Source: Bradyrhizobium cenepequi
GTDB lineage: Bacteria > Pseudomonadota > Alphaproteobacteria > Rhizobiales > Xanthobacteraceae
Length of the DNA stretch: 64,000 nt
NCBI RefSeq assembly: GCF_020329485.1
Contig: NZ_JAGKJI010000014.1
Location: 90,638 to 154,637 of the forward strand
Reading direction: 5' to 3'
A program made the position numbers and the translations under genes. The notes under the pieces were generated by a model. It was given only the letters and a program-made list of their open reading frames with translations, was not told the DNA's origin and ran no database searches. This document shows positions 32,411-42,197 of the stretch, one piece after another. The first letter of the stretch is position 1; the number at the start of each line of letters is the position of its first letter.

Positions 32411-32953
32411 GAGTGCGCTCCCAGCGTTGCTAAAATATTCGGACAAAGTGCTCCAACAAACGACTGCTGGCATTATAGTTTGCTATTCGCGCACCAACCT
32501 TCCGTTATGCGGTGCGCGGAAGTCCAAGAAGCGACAGCGTCCACCTGCTAGTCTCAATCACCCCTGATCGATGTTGATGTGAATTGCCTCACTTGGCGGC
32601 CAGAAAATCAAGCCTATAGTTATTTTGAAAGTCGTAACGTCAAAATCTCCTTTAAGGGGAGATAGTCGTGAGAACTCTATTTCTCGTTGCTGGCACCCGT
32701 CCATTTCAGGAATAAGCCCTGCAATCGCAAGTACAGCTTTACTACATTGTTCGCGATTGATCGAACTCAACGATCCGCGGTGCAGATTGATCTGCAGCAC
32801 TTGGATGTCCTCTGACAGCGATATCGCTTCGTCCTTCGGCGCGAAATCGTAATCAGATCTCGTCGGAAACCAACTTCCCCCGGCACAGGTCATTTTCGGC
32901 CGTGGGCGAAATGTGGGGGACGTCGGCGGTGATGATCAAGCGAGGATTCGATC
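32411..32953. other. Intergenic stretch, comparatively AT-rich
   Basis: This is about 540 bases. A 111-codon minus-strand frame (32558-32893) has no ribosome binding site and no recognisable domain, so I do not call it. The stretch is locally AT-richer and may be a remnant of inserted DNA. Confidence 0.4.
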
Positions 32954-33166
32954 ATGTCCAATATATTAGACCTGCTTTACCGCGAATATTGCCGCGCCCG
33001 CCTCGCCGAAATGCGACAACAGCTTCTGATCCCACGTGCGAGTGACGAAATCCGGCAAGCGAATTGGGATGCCGGCGATCCCGCCCGCCCTGGCGATCAG
33101 GATAGCGTTGGAGGCGACGGCCCCGCGACGAAAGAAGCCCAACTGTCCGATAGCCGGGTCTCGTAA
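32954..33166 (+). CDS. Small protein of unknown function (70 residues)
   Basis: The N-terminal part MSNILDLLYREYCRARLAEM is an amphipathic helix of a kind I know from very short Bradyrhizobium proteins. GCGAGGA lies about seven bases before the ATG. The second half (DAGDPARPGDQDSVGGDG and on) is of low complexity and may come from a shifted reading frame or loss of the original stop. The role is unknown. Confidence 0.45.
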   Translation: MSNILDLLYREYCRARLAEMRQQLLIPRASDEIRQANWDAGDPARPGDQDSVGGDGPATKEAQLSDSRVS

Positions 33167-33274
33167 CCGCATCGGTTCGGTCCGATAGCCGCTCGGCACC
33201 CGCACGCTCCGGCGCATCCCGGGCGGACCTGCGTCCGACCGAGAGCGCGCCCGCACGTTGGACAGGATAACCAG

Positions 33275-34561
33275 ATGCATGATCGAACTCACATCACGAA
33301 GCGATTGGTTGGAGAGTCGCCGGCGGAGCTCGAGGGGTTTGGCCGCGACCAGCGGATCGATGCCTGCCGCGGCCTCGCGCTCTGGTGCATCTTTCTGGAC
33401 CACGTCCCCAACAACATCGGAAGTTGGCTGACGCTGCAGCACTACGGCTTCAGCGATGCCGCGGAAGTATTCATGTTCATCTCCGGCGTGACCTGCGCGC
33501 TGGCCTACGGCAGGGCACGTCAGCGCGAGGGCTGGAGCGGCGTGCTCCGCCGTTCGCTGCGGCGAGCATGGGAGATATATGCCGCATCCTTGCTGCTCAC
33601 GCTGGCTTGCGCCATCATGGTCTACCTCGCAGGCCATGACCATCTTGCCGACGAGACCAATACGCGCATTCTGCTGGACCATCCGGACGCGACGCTCGCG
33701 CACGCTGCGATCCTGCAATACCGTCCGGTCAACACCGACATCTTGCCGGTTTTCGTGATTTATCATGCCTTGTTTGCGCCGCTTCTGTGGCTGTTGTTGC
33801 GAGCTCCGAACGCGACGCTTGGCGCCTCGTTGCTGCTTTATGGACTGGTGCACGTCTTCGGCTGGACCGTGCCCACCTGGCCGAACAACGTCTGGTTCTT
33901 CAATCCACTTGCCTGGCAGCTTCTGCTGGTGTCTGGCGCCTGGTGGGTTATCGAGGGAAAGAGATTCCGGCCGTACGTGACTTCGCGCACGGCGCTGGTT
34001 CTGGCCGTTCTCTATCTGGTTTTCAGCCTGATCATCGCATTGATCTCGAGCATCAAGCCGCTGGAACTGCTGGTCCCGCAGGCTCTGACCAATCTGCTTT
34101 TTCCGATGGACAAGTCGAATCTCAGTCCATTGCGACTGCTGCATTTTCTTGCTCTTGCGACCCTGATTGCATGGTTTGTGCCTCACCATTGGCGAGGGCT
34201 GATGACGCCGGTGATGCGCGGCGCCATACGCTGTGGCGAGAACTCGCTTCCAATCTATTGCCTCGGCGTCCTGCTGGCGCTCGCCAGCCACGTGGCGCTG
34301 CTCGACATCTCGGATGGGTTTGCGATGCAGATTGCGCTCAGCCTTGGCGGAATCCTGGTGATGATCGTCGCCGCGGTGTTGCTGAACGCGATGAGGATGA
34401 AGACCGGCACCATGTCCCGGCAAGGAGCGACAGCGACAAGGCAATCTATATCGCCAGATACGACCCCATGGATTGCTCCCACCTTCGCTCGCAATGACCT
34501 GGAAATGGCGGCCGCCCTCCGCGTCGTTCCCTTGGCCGTAACCGGGACGCGGGACTCATAA
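33275..34561 (+). CDS. opgC: OpgC-like membrane acyltransferase
   Basis: The protein has 428 residues with about ten transmembrane segments. OpgC features are RIDACRGLALWCIFLDHVPN near residue 27 and FSDAAEVFMFISGVTCALAY near residue 60. OpgC succinylates osmoregulated periplasmic glucans in Rhodobacter and relatives; in Bradyrhizobium these are beta-glucans important for osmoadaptation and symbiosis. The last part (from about residue 395, TPWIAPTFARNDL onward) is not membrane-like and is encoded in repeat sequence: the stop codon TAA lies inside dispersed repeat A, so the natural C terminus has probably been replaced. Confidence 0.85.
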   Translation: MHDRTHITKRLVGESPAELEGFGRDQRIDACRGLALWCIFLDHVPNNIGSWLTLQHYGFSDAAEVFMFISGVTCALAYGRARQREGWSGVLRRSLRRAWEIYAASLLLTLACAIMVYLAGHDHLADETNTRILLDHPDATLAHAAILQYRPVNTDILPVFVIYHALFAPLLWLLLRAPNATLGASLLLYGLVHVFGWTVPTWPNNVWFFNPLAWQLLLVSGAWWVIEGKRFRPYVTSRTALVLAVLYLVFSLIIALISSIKPLELLVPQALTNLLFPMDKSNLSPLRLLHFLALATLIAWFVPHHWRGLMTPVMRGAIRCGENSLPIYCLGVLLALASHVALLDISDGFAMQIALSLGGILVMIVAAVLLNAMRMKTGTMSRQGATATRQSISPDTTPWIAPTFARNDLEMAAALRVVPLAVTGTRDS

Positions 34562-34655
34562 CCATAGCGTTTGTGGTGTGCCGCGCCCCAACCGGTTGCT
34601 CGCGCGCCACAACAAGCTCCTGTGGTTATGGGTCCCCGCTTCGCGGAGACGACAA
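34522..34655. repeat. Dispersed repeat A, copy 1 (ccgggac...ataaccac type)
   Basis: An inverted-repeat element with ccgggacgcgggactcataa at the left and tgtggttatgggtccccgct at the right. Related copies are at 49944-50098 and 54520-54641. The left arm overlaps the end of opgC and supplies its stop codon. Confidence 0.75.
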
Positions 34656-34759
34656 CGAGTGCGACTGCCCGACGGGCAAATCAGCAAAAAGTCTGTCCAG
34701 CCCTCGCGCAAAAAATATTCCGCTTCCGTCGTCGGGCAAATCAGCATTATGACTCCGCG

Positions 34760-35165
34760 CGTCTCACCCGAGCGAGGGGCGGATCGCGATCGTCACGAAC
34801 GTTGCGGTGGGATGCGGTGGACGCAAGCGGAGCACGAGACGAATGCTCTCGCTGGCGGACGGCGAAGTCGTGTGGTCCTGGCGCCCCGACGCTGGCGCTA
34901 AGCTTCTAACGAAGTGACGGTGGCAAGAAAGCCCGGTCACCGGGGAGAGCACGAAGTAAGCTGTAAAACCATCGCGCAGGGAATGCTGGAATGCTCCGGC
35001 TGTACCTGTGGTCCTACCCCCGTGCTTTTTGTTGCACGGGGCCCACGGGTGCGACCGGCACCCAGCATTCCCTGCGCCCTCTTCGTTCCTCAAGAGGGTG
35101 AAACGGCCGCAAGCCTCGGGCGTTTCCCGCCGCGAGAACGCCGCTGCACATCCCCTCGGCTCTTT
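34760..35165 (+). repeat. Dispersed repeat G, copy 1 (structured, about 0.4 kb)
   Basis: A long element shared with 63668-64000 in the opposite orientation. Conserved parts are ggcgaagtcgtgtggt, ggtggcaagaaagcccggtc, a 16-bp stem (34974-34989 with 35062-35077), an inner hairpin ccccgtgc ... gcacgggg, and a third stem ccctctt ... aagaggg. Short frames in it (GPTPVLFVARGPRV) are seen as spurious genes in many Bradyrhizobium annotations. It lies between opgC and the acyl-CoA dehydrogenase gene. See findings for the compensatory changes. Confidence 0.85.
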
Positions 35166-35325
35166 GACAACCAAAATGAAAACGTCGCGCCGCCATAGGC
35201 CGTCGTCATCATGTGCTCGGCGAGCGAGGCTGCGATCCATTCGAAGCCCGCTGCAGCCAAATGGATCGCTTCGCTCACGACAACGAACGCGGCGCGACCG
35301 CGAGTTGCCTTGGTCAATGGCGTGC

Positions 35326-36483
35326 TCAATACACCCGGTCGACCGGCAGGCCGAGCGCCATCGATCCCGCATATTGCGCCTGCGGGCCCGACTGCAGCGG
35401 ATGGTAACGCGCCGCCTGGATGTCGCGGAAGCGCCGCTCCAGCCCCGTTGCACGATAGAAGCCGGCGCCGCCGGCAAGCTCCATCGCACATTCGACCGCA
35501 GCGATCGCATGCCGTGCGACGAGCTGGCGGCCCATCATCACCTGGTTGACGGTGGCGGCCGACGGCGCGCTGAGCCTGACAGCAGCCAGCATCCATTCCC
35601 GCGCGAGCCGCGCCGCCGCCAGCTCGGTGTCCATGCGGCCGGCAAGCTGGATCGCATGCTGGTCCGGCGTCTTGCGCTTCGCGGTCGCGATCGCGATGTC
35701 GCGGGCGCTCTCGGCAACGCCGAGATAGACCGAGTAGATCAGCGGGAACGCGGTGGTCGCGATGATCTGGAACAGCGGATGCCATTCGCCGGCTTTGCGC
35801 CTCGCGGCAACCGCCGCCTCCGGCACGACATGGCCGTCGATCATGACATCGTTGGACCCGGTGCCGCGCATGCCGAGCGCCCGCCAATTGTCGAGCACCT
35901 TCACGTTCGGCGAGTTCACGGGCACGCCGAAGTGCAGCACCGTTGCCGGCTCGCCTTCGCTCTCCAACACCGCGCTCGTCATCATCAGGTCGCCGGCGGG
36001 CGAGCTCGACGAGAACACTTTTCGCGCGGTGATGCGATAGCCGCCCTCGACCTTCTCGGCGCGGCCGGAGCCGCCGATCCAGTCCGAGCCACCGCTCGAG
36101 AGCAGGATGATGCGCTCACTCGCGATACGCCGGAGCAGCGGCTCCACGGGGGTCGCCTTCTGCACCTTCCAGCGCCAGGCGGGAATTGCGACCTGGTGGG
36201 TGTGCATGGAGAAGGCGAGCGCGGTCGAGCCGCAATAATGGGCAAGCGTGCGCAGCATCTCGGCGAGTTCGTCGACATCGGCGCCGCCGCCGCCAAGCTC
36301 GGCCGGCACGCCGGCTTCAACCAGGCCTGCGGTCTTCAGGTCCGCGAAATTCTCGGCGACGAACCTGTCCTCGTTCGTCTCCTGCTCGGCGCGGCGCGCG
36401 AAGATCGGGCCAAGCTCCTCTGCGAGCTGGACCGCGCTGCGCGATTTTGACGCATCGAGATTGTGTGCTGCGTTGCTGCTCAT
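35326..36483 (-). CDS. Acyl-CoA dehydrogenase family protein
   Basis: The 385-residue protein has the three acyl-CoA dehydrogenase parts: an N-terminal helical domain (ETNEDRFVAENFADLKTAGL), the beta domain (SSSSPAGDLMMTSAVLE) and the C-terminal helical domain (AMELAGGAGFYRATGLERRF). Overall it looks closest to the DszC/SfnC-like flavin monooxygenase-related branch, so the substrate is open. The ATG at 36483 has GGAGAG five bases upstream. It is divergent from an HxlR regulator, which may control it. Confidence 0.88.
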   Translation of the reverse strand: MSSNAAHNLDASKSRSAVQLAEELGPIFARRAEQETNEDRFVAENFADLKTAGLVEAGVPAELGGGGADVDELAEMLRTLAHYCGSTALAFSMHTHQVAIPAWRWKVQKATPVEPLLRRIASERIILLSSGGSDWIGGSGRAEKVEGGYRITARKVFSSSSPAGDLMMTSAVLESEGEPATVLHFGVPVNSPNVKVLDNWRALGMRGTGSNDVMIDGHVVPEAAVAARRKAGEWHPLFQIIATTAFPLIYSVYLGVAESARDIAIATAKRKTPDQHAIQLAGRMDTELAAARLAREWMLAAVRLSAPSAATVNQVMMGRQLVARHAIAAVECAMELAGGAGFYRATGLERRFRDIQAARYHPLQSGPQAQYAGSMALGLPVDRVY

Positions 36484-36707
36484 GACACTCTCCATCGTTG
36501 AGAATATCCACCGTGGGAGAGCCTAATTCCGCCGCAAAGAGCGCTCCAGTTCAGGAACTGTACTGCGACGCTATGGCCATCGATCCTCGTCTCCACAGCG
36601 TCTGGAATACTTACATTTTCGGCCCGCGTCTTCGGCCTGGTGCCGGCCGCGCGCTAGCAGATCTGTACTACCGCCGTTTGGGACTCGCATTTTTTAGGAG
36701 AAGCCGA

Positions 36708-37412
36708 TTGCCTGACATCACCGAGCGCGGAAGCTATGGGCAGTTTTGCCCGGTCGCGATGGCAGCCGAGATCGTCTGCAGCCGCTGGACCGTGCTGGTG
36801 CTGCGCGAATTGCTCTGCGGCACCACGCGTTTCAACGACCTCCGGCGCGGCGTGCCGCGGATGTCGCCCTCGCTGCTGTCGAAGCGGCTGAAGGAACTGG
36901 AGGTGGCCGGGCTGATCAGCGTGACGCCATCGGGCCAGCCGGGGGTGATGGACTATCGGCCGACACAGGCCGGCGAGGATCTGCGCGAAGTCATCATGTC
37001 GCTCGGCTTCTGGGGCCAGCGCTGGGTCGAATCCTCGCTGTCGCTGAAGAACCTCGATCCGTCGCTTCTGATGTGGGACATGCGGCGGAACCTGCGCCCC
37101 GAGCCGCTGCCGCCGCGCCGCTGCACCATCAACTTCATCTATCCGGAGCTACCCGGCGACCGCAAATCCTGGTGGCTGGTGATCGATCGTGAGACCGTCG
37201 ACCTCTGCCTGACCGATCCCGGCTACGAGGTCGATCTCTATGTGACGAGCCCGCTGCGGACGATGACCGCGGTGTGGATGGGGGTCGCCACGCTCGAGCG
37301 CGAGGTCGCAAACGGTGGCATCGAGCTCGCCGGCGACAAGGCGATCGCCCGCTCGATGCAGCAATGGCTGGGCCTCAGCCCGTTTGCGAAGGGCCTGCGC
37401 GCCGTCGGCTGA
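36708..37412 (+). CDS. HxlR-family winged-helix transcriptional regulator
   Basis: The 234-residue protein begins with an HxlR winged helix: CPVAMAAEIVCSRWTVLVLR, FNDLRRGVPRMSPSLLSKRL and LEVAGLI. The C-terminal 120 residues (INFIYPELPGDRKSWWLVID) resemble an SCP2-like lipid-binding domain. A TTG start at 36708 is chosen since AGGAG lies seven bases upstream and the helix-turn-helix then begins at the usual position; the frame is open to 36498. It may regulate the divergent acyl-CoA dehydrogenase. Confidence 0.85.
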   Translation: MPDITERGSYGQFCPVAMAAEIVCSRWTVLVLRELLCGTTRFNDLRRGVPRMSPSLLSKRLKELEVAGLISVTPSGQPGVMDYRPTQAGEDLREVIMSLGFWGQRWVESSLSLKNLDPSLLMWDMRRNLRPEPLPPRRCTINFIYPELPGDRKSWWLVIDRETVDLCLTDPGYEVDLYVTSPLRTMTAVWMGVATLEREVANGGIELAGDKAIARSMQQWLGLSPFAKGLRAVG

Positions 37413-37421
37413 TGCTAAACG

Positions 37422-38384
37422 CTAAACGCCCTTCTCGAGCAGTGCCTTGAAATCGGCCCGCGCCCGCTCCGCCTCGGTACGCGCGGCCTCAGAGGCGTCG
37501 CCCAGGCCGAAATAGCCGTGGATCAGGCCCTGCCCGTCATGGTGCCAGGTCGGCACCCCGGCCTCGCGCAGCGCGCTGGCATAGGCCACGCCCTCATCAC
37601 GCAGCGGATCGAACCAGGCGGTGGTGACCACGGCCGGAGCAACACCCTTCAACTCCTTCGCCCGCAGCGGCGAGACCCGCCAGTCCGCGCCCTGCGCGCG
37701 CTCTTCGAGATAATGCCCGCAGAACCACTCCATCACCGCACGCGACAGGAAGTATCCTTCCGCATTCCCATCCCGCGATGGGAACCGCGCATTCTCCGCA
37801 GCGTCGGCGAAATTGCCGACGACGTCAGTGACGGGATAGACCAGCAACTGGCCGGCGAGCCTGATCCCAGCGTCGCGGCAGGCCAGCGCGCTGGTCGCGG
37901 CAAGATTGCCGCCGGCGCTGTCGCCGGCAACGCCGACACGGGCCACGTCGCCGCCGAATTCCTTGATGCGGCCGACCACGTCGCGCACCGCGGCGAAGGC
38001 ATCCTCGAAGGCGCCGGGAAAGCGCGTCTCCGGCGGGCGGCGATAGTTGACGGAGACGACCACCGCACCGGTCTCGATGGCGAGATTGCGCGCCTGCCGG
38101 TCATGGGTCTCGAGATCGCCCGCGACCCAGCCGCCGCCGTGGAAGAACACCACCGTCGGCGCGGTCCCGCTGCCGTTGCGATAGACCCGCGCCGGCCGCG
38201 GCCCGGCGCCGCCGGCGACGTTGATGTCCTTCACATGCTCGACCGGCGGCGGCGGGATCGCGGCGCGCTGGGCGGCGAGATCGCGCAGTTGCTGCCGCGC
38301 GCTCTGCGGCGTCATGACCTTCGGATCGCGCAGCGGCAGCAGCGGAATGATCTTCTCGATCACCGGATCAAGCGGGAGAGGCAT
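37422..38384 (-). CDS. Alpha/beta-hydrolase, hormone-sensitive lipase (Aes) family
   Basis: The 320-residue protein carries the HSL-family markers: the oxyanion hole HGGGWVAGDLETHD, nucleophile in VAGDSAGGNLAA near residue 158, and an ending IHGYFGLG with the catalytic His. It should hydrolyse short- to medium-chain esters. It converges with the HxlR gene, 9 bases apart. Confidence 0.92.
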   Translation of the reverse strand: MPLPLDPVIEKIIPLLPLRDPKVMTPQSARQQLRDLAAQRAAIPPPPVEHVKDINVAGGAGPRPARVYRNGSGTAPTVVFFHGGGWVAGDLETHDRQARNLAIETGAVVVSVNYRRPPETRFPGAFEDAFAAVRDVVGRIKEFGGDVARVGVAGDSAGGNLAATSALACRDAGIRLAGQLLVYPVTDVVGNFADAAENARFPSRDGNAEGYFLSRAVMEWFCGHYLEERAQGADWRVSPLRAKELKGVAPAVVTTAWFDPLRDEGVAYASALREAGVPTWHHDGQGLIHGYFGLGDASEAARTEAERARADFKALLEKGV

Positions 38385-38492
38385 GCGGTTCCTCCGAAGT
38401 TCCGGCCGGCGTCGCCATCGCGCGCCGGCATCGTTGTTAGTTGGTTGCTTGCAAGCGTAGCGTCATTCCAGGGCGATGCGAAGCATCGAACC

Positions 38493-41400
38493 CTACGCCA
38501 CCTCGGCCATCGGCTCCGCCGCCGGCATCGCCGTGGCGAGTTCCCTGGCGAGCGCGGTCGCCGCGACATAGTCAGTCTTGCCGGAGCCAAGCAGCGGCAC
38601 CTTGTCGACGACGCGGATGTCGGCCGGCACGGCGAGTTCGGAGGCGCCTGTCGCCTTGGCCTGGCGCTGCATCGCGCCCCGCTCGGCATCGCGCTGCGTG
38701 GTCAGAAGCACGATGCGCTCGCCCTTGCGCGCATCAGGAATGGAGACCGCGACCGAGATCGCCTGCGACCACAACGCGGCAGCCATCGCTTCCACCGCCG
38801 ACAGCGAGACCATCTCGCCCGCGATCTTGGCGAACCGCTTGGCGCGGCCCTTGATGGCGATGAAGCCTGCGGCGTCGATGGTGACGATGTCGCCGGTGTC
38901 ATGCCAGCCATCGGCGAGCTTCTCCAGCACGCCTGGATTCTCTGCGCGGAGATACCCGAGCATCACGTTCGGCCCGCGCACCGAAAGCCGGCCGCCCTCC
39001 TCGATGCCGGGGACCGGATCGAGGCGGTATTCCATCAAGGGCGACAGCCGGCCGACGGTGCCCGGACGGTTCGCCATCGGCGTGTTCATGGCAAGCACCG
39101 GTGCGGTCTCGGTGACGCCATAGCCTTCGAGGATGCGGATGCCGTGGCGCTCCATATAGACCTGCCGTGTCCGCTCCTTCACCGCCTCCGCACCCGCCAG
39201 CACCAGCCGCAGCGTGCGGAAGTCGTAAGCATGCGCCGAGCGGGCGTAGCCGGTGAGGAAGGTGTCGGTGCCGAACAGGATGGTGGCGCCGGTCTGGTAA
39301 ATCAGTTCCGGCACGATGCGGTAATGCAGCGGTGACGGATACATGAAGATCGGAATGCCAGCGAACAGTGGCATCATCATGCCGCCCGTAAGTCCGAACG
39401 AGTGGAACACCGGCAGCACGTTGAACACCTTGTCGTTGCCATTGGCATCGACCCGCGCCAGCGCCTGCGCCGCATTGGCGAGGATGTTGCGATGGGACAG
39501 CACGACGCCCTTCGGTGTGCCCTCCGAGCCCGAGGTGAACAGGATCACGGCAGGATCATCCGCCCTGCGCGCGACGCGCGGCGCGGTGCCGGCGAGAAGC
39601 CCGCGGATCTTGTCGAGCGCGCCCACGGTGGCACGGATGTCCTCGAGATGGACGATGCGCGCTTCGGTCGCGATCGCCGCGATCAGCTTGTCGAGCTTGC
39701 CCTTCTCGATGAAAGCGCGGGATGTGAGCACGGTCCTGACCTCGGCCGCCTTCATCGCCGAGAGCACGTTCACCGGGCCGGCGGAGAAGTTGAGCATCGC
39801 CGGAACGCGGCCGATGCTCTGCAGCGCCATGAAGACAACGGCGACGCCGACCGAGTTCGGCAAGAGCACACCGACATTCTCGCCGACGGCGGTACCCTGC
39901 TCGAGCTTGCGGCTCAGCACCTGCGCACCGAGGATGAGCTTGCGATATGTCAGCTTGGTGCCCAGAGCGTCCTCGATCACCACCTTGCCGGTGTCGCGAT
40001 CGCGATGAGCATGGGCAAGCGCCTCGAACAGCGTCTGATCGAGCATGGCGTTCTTCACCATGGCCTCGATCATGACATCCTGCAGCGCCGCGCCCGCGGC
40101 ATTGCGGCGGGCCTTGCCCTTCAACGACTGGTCGAGCGGCAGCTTGACCGGCGGCAGGATCGAGATCGTCACCTTCGGGAACCAGGAGCGCTTGATCTCG
40201 CCGTTCTTGAGATAGCTGAGATGAGAGCGCTGCGCGCCCTCGATCCTGATCGGCACGACCACGGCGTCCGCCTTGTCGGCGATCATCGCGGTGCCGTCGT
40301 AGACCTTCATCAGCGAGCCATGCACGGTCAGGCGGCCCTCGGGGAAGATCACGACAGGTTCAGCGGAGGCGACCAGCTTGATCAGGTCACGCGCGCCGAG
40401 CGGCTTGGTCGGATCGACGGTGATGTGGCGAACCATCTTCAGGAACGGCTTGGCCCACCACGCCTTTGCGATTCCGGTATCGACCGCAAAGCTGGCATCG
40501 ATCGGCAGCGTCGCATGCAGCAGCGGGCCGTCGACCAGGCTGACATGGTTGGGCGCGATCAGCATGCGCGTGCCTGTCGGCGGCAGGTTTTCGATGCCGC
40601 GGACTTCGACGCGGAACAGCGCACGGAACAAGAGCGCGCCGAAATCGCGCACACCCTCCTTGCCCCACTTGCTCAGCACGAACCACACCGAACCGAAGCT
40701 TGCGACGGCAAGGCCGAAGAAGATCCAGGCGATCGACAGCCCGGCATATTGCAGCAGCGCAACGAACAGCGAGCCCACGACCATGAGGCCGGCCTGCAGG
40801 ATATTTCCGGCCGCGATGATCCGCGCGCGCTCCGACGGCGCAGTCCAGGCCTGCACGGCGGCGAACGACGGCACCACAAACAGGCCGCCGCCAACGGCGA
40901 ACAGGAAGAAGCCGACCAGCATGTGCAGCCCGCCGAGCGAGGTCGCAAACGCTGCCGCGGTCACACCGCTGCCGGGGACGGTAGCACCGATCACCGCAGC
41001 GAGATCAAGGCCGACCACGCCCATGATGATGGCACCGGTCGGCACCAGCGCGAGATTGGGCCTGACGTGGCTGAACTGGGCCGCGATCAGCGAACCGGTC
41101 GCGATGCCGATGGCAAAGGTCGCAAGGCACAGCGTGACGACGCCTTCGGTGCCCCCTACACCTTCCTTGATCAGTGCAGGCAGCAGCGATAGCACGATCG
41201 CGCCGGCGAGCCAGAACCAGGACACGATCACCATGCCGTCCCACAGACGCGGCTCTGCGTAGAGCGACTTGAGCAGCCGCACTGTCGAGGTCCAGGGATT
41301 GGCGGTGATCGCGAGATCGGGTGCGGACGGCGTGGTGGCGGGAATGCGCGCGGCGAACGCCCAGGACAGAACAGACAGGCCGATCACGGCAAGCGAGATC

Positions 41401-41912
41401 CAGCCCATGTGGCTCGCGCCCGCAACCAACTGGCCACCGGCGATGGTGCCGATCAGGATCGCCAGGAAAGTCGCGCCTTCGACCAGCGCGTTGCCGGTGG
41501 CGAGCTCGGCGACCGAAAGCTGGTCGGGCAGGACAGCATATTTCACCGGGCCAAACAGCGCAGCCACCGTGCCGAACAGCGCCAGCGCCACGAACAGAAG
41601 CGGCACCGAATGCAGGAAGAAGCCCGCTGCCGCAAAGCAGGCGGCAAAGATCTCGACGAATTTCAGCCGCCGCGCGACGACCGATTTCACATACTTGTCT
41701 GCGAGCTCGCCGCCGAGCGCCGATAATACGAAGAAGGGGAAGATGAAGACGGCGCCAGCGAGTGTCACCAGCGATGCATTCTCGCCGGCGGTCGCGCCAT
41801 AAAGCAGGATGATGACCAGCGCGTTCTTCAGAACGTTGTCATTGAGCGCCGAGCAGAACTGCGCCCAGAACAGCGGCGCAAAGCGGCGGGACGACATCAA
41901 CTGTCTGATCAT
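38493..41912 (-). CDS. Trifunctional acyl-[ACP]-phospholipid acyltransferase: MFS flippase + PlsC + acyl-ACP synthetase (LplT-Aas fusion)
   Basis: The 1139-residue protein has three parts. Residues 1-420: an MFS/LplT-like transporter (FWAQFCSALNDNVLKNALVI). Residues 430-630: a PlsC acyltransferase with HX4D in NHVSLVDGPLL and FPEGR. Residues 650-1139: an AMP-binding acyl-activating enzyme with ILFTSGSEGTPKGVVLSH and later GYGVTETAPVLAM. In E. coli the corresponding proteins LplT and Aas flip lysophospholipids inward and re-acylate them, so the fusion would do the whole salvage. AAGGA is eight bases before the ATG at 41912. It is probably a single-gene unit. Confidence 0.93.
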   Translation of the reverse strand: MIRQLMSSRRFAPLFWAQFCSALNDNVLKNALVIILLYGATAGENASLVTLAGAVFIFPFFVLSALGGELADKYVKSVVARRLKFVEIFAACFAAAGFFLHSVPLLFVALALFGTVAALFGPVKYAVLPDQLSVAELATGNALVEGATFLAILIGTIAGGQLVAGASHMGWISLAVIGLSVLSWAFAARIPATTPSAPDLAITANPWTSTVRLLKSLYAEPRLWDGMVIVSWFWLAGAIVLSLLPALIKEGVGGTEGVVTLCLATFAIGIATGSLIAAQFSHVRPNLALVPTGAIIMGVVGLDLAAVIGATVPGSGVTAAAFATSLGGLHMLVGFFLFAVGGGLFVVPSFAAVQAWTAPSERARIIAAGNILQAGLMVVGSLFVALLQYAGLSIAWIFFGLAVASFGSVWFVLSKWGKEGVRDFGALLFRALFRVEVRGIENLPPTGTRMLIAPNHVSLVDGPLLHATLPIDASFAVDTGIAKAWWAKPFLKMVRHITVDPTKPLGARDLIKLVASAEPVVIFPEGRLTVHGSLMKVYDGTAMIADKADAVVVPIRIEGAQRSHLSYLKNGEIKRSWFPKVTISILPPVKLPLDQSLKGKARRNAAGAALQDVMIEAMVKNAMLDQTLFEALAHAHRDRDTGKVVIEDALGTKLTYRKLILGAQVLSRKLEQGTAVGENVGVLLPNSVGVAVVFMALQSIGRVPAMLNFSAGPVNVLSAMKAAEVRTVLTSRAFIEKGKLDKLIAAIATEARIVHLEDIRATVGALDKIRGLLAGTAPRVARRADDPAVILFTSGSEGTPKGVVLSHRNILANAAQALARVDANGNDKVFNVLPVFHSFGLTGGMMMPLFAGIPIFMYPSPLHYRIVPELIYQTGATILFGTDTFLTGYARSAHAYDFRTLRLVLAGAEAVKERTRQVYMERHGIRILEGYGVTETAPVLAMNTPMANRPGTVGRLSPLMEYRLDPVPGIEEGGRLSVRGPNVMLGYLRAENPGVLEKLADGWHDTGDIVTIDAAGFIAIKGRAKRFAKIAGEMVSLSAVEAMAAALWSQAISVAVSIPDARKGERIVLLTTQRDAERGAMQRQAKATGASELAVPADIRVVDKVPLLGSGKTDYVAATALARELATAMPAAEPMAEVA

Positions 41913-42197
41913 GAACAGTTCCTTGGCAGTTCGGCCGGGAGGCCTTGCAAAATTCGTTCTGGATTATTGGGATCAAGATGAGCGAAATGTGAGCAGTGAT
42001 GCCGTTGCCATTAGTGTTCTTGAATGCCTCCCGGTTCGACGCGACCAGGTCGCGGCACTGGTGGACCATGCAAGGCAAAGATGTACGAGACCTTGTGTCT
42101 GGCTACGTGCCGCCATGTGGGCCATCGACAATGCGGAGCATGGTGATTCCCTGGTTAGGGATTGGCCAATCGAGGCGAATTGCGCCGTTCGTTCGTC

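Noticed and set aside
32558..32893. 111-codon minus-strand frame in an AT-richer gap
   Set aside because: No ribosome binding site, no recognisable domain and poor agreement with codon use of the window.
35008..36450. 480-codon plus-strand frame antisense to the acyl-CoA dehydrogenase
   Set aside because: It begins within repeat G and otherwise mirrors the dehydrogenase on the other strand; composition is Arg/His/Asp-rich as expected of such shadows.
37518..39335. 605-codon plus-strand frame over the esterase and Aas genes
   Set aside because: It spans two real minus-strand genes and their gap, and lacks any domain.
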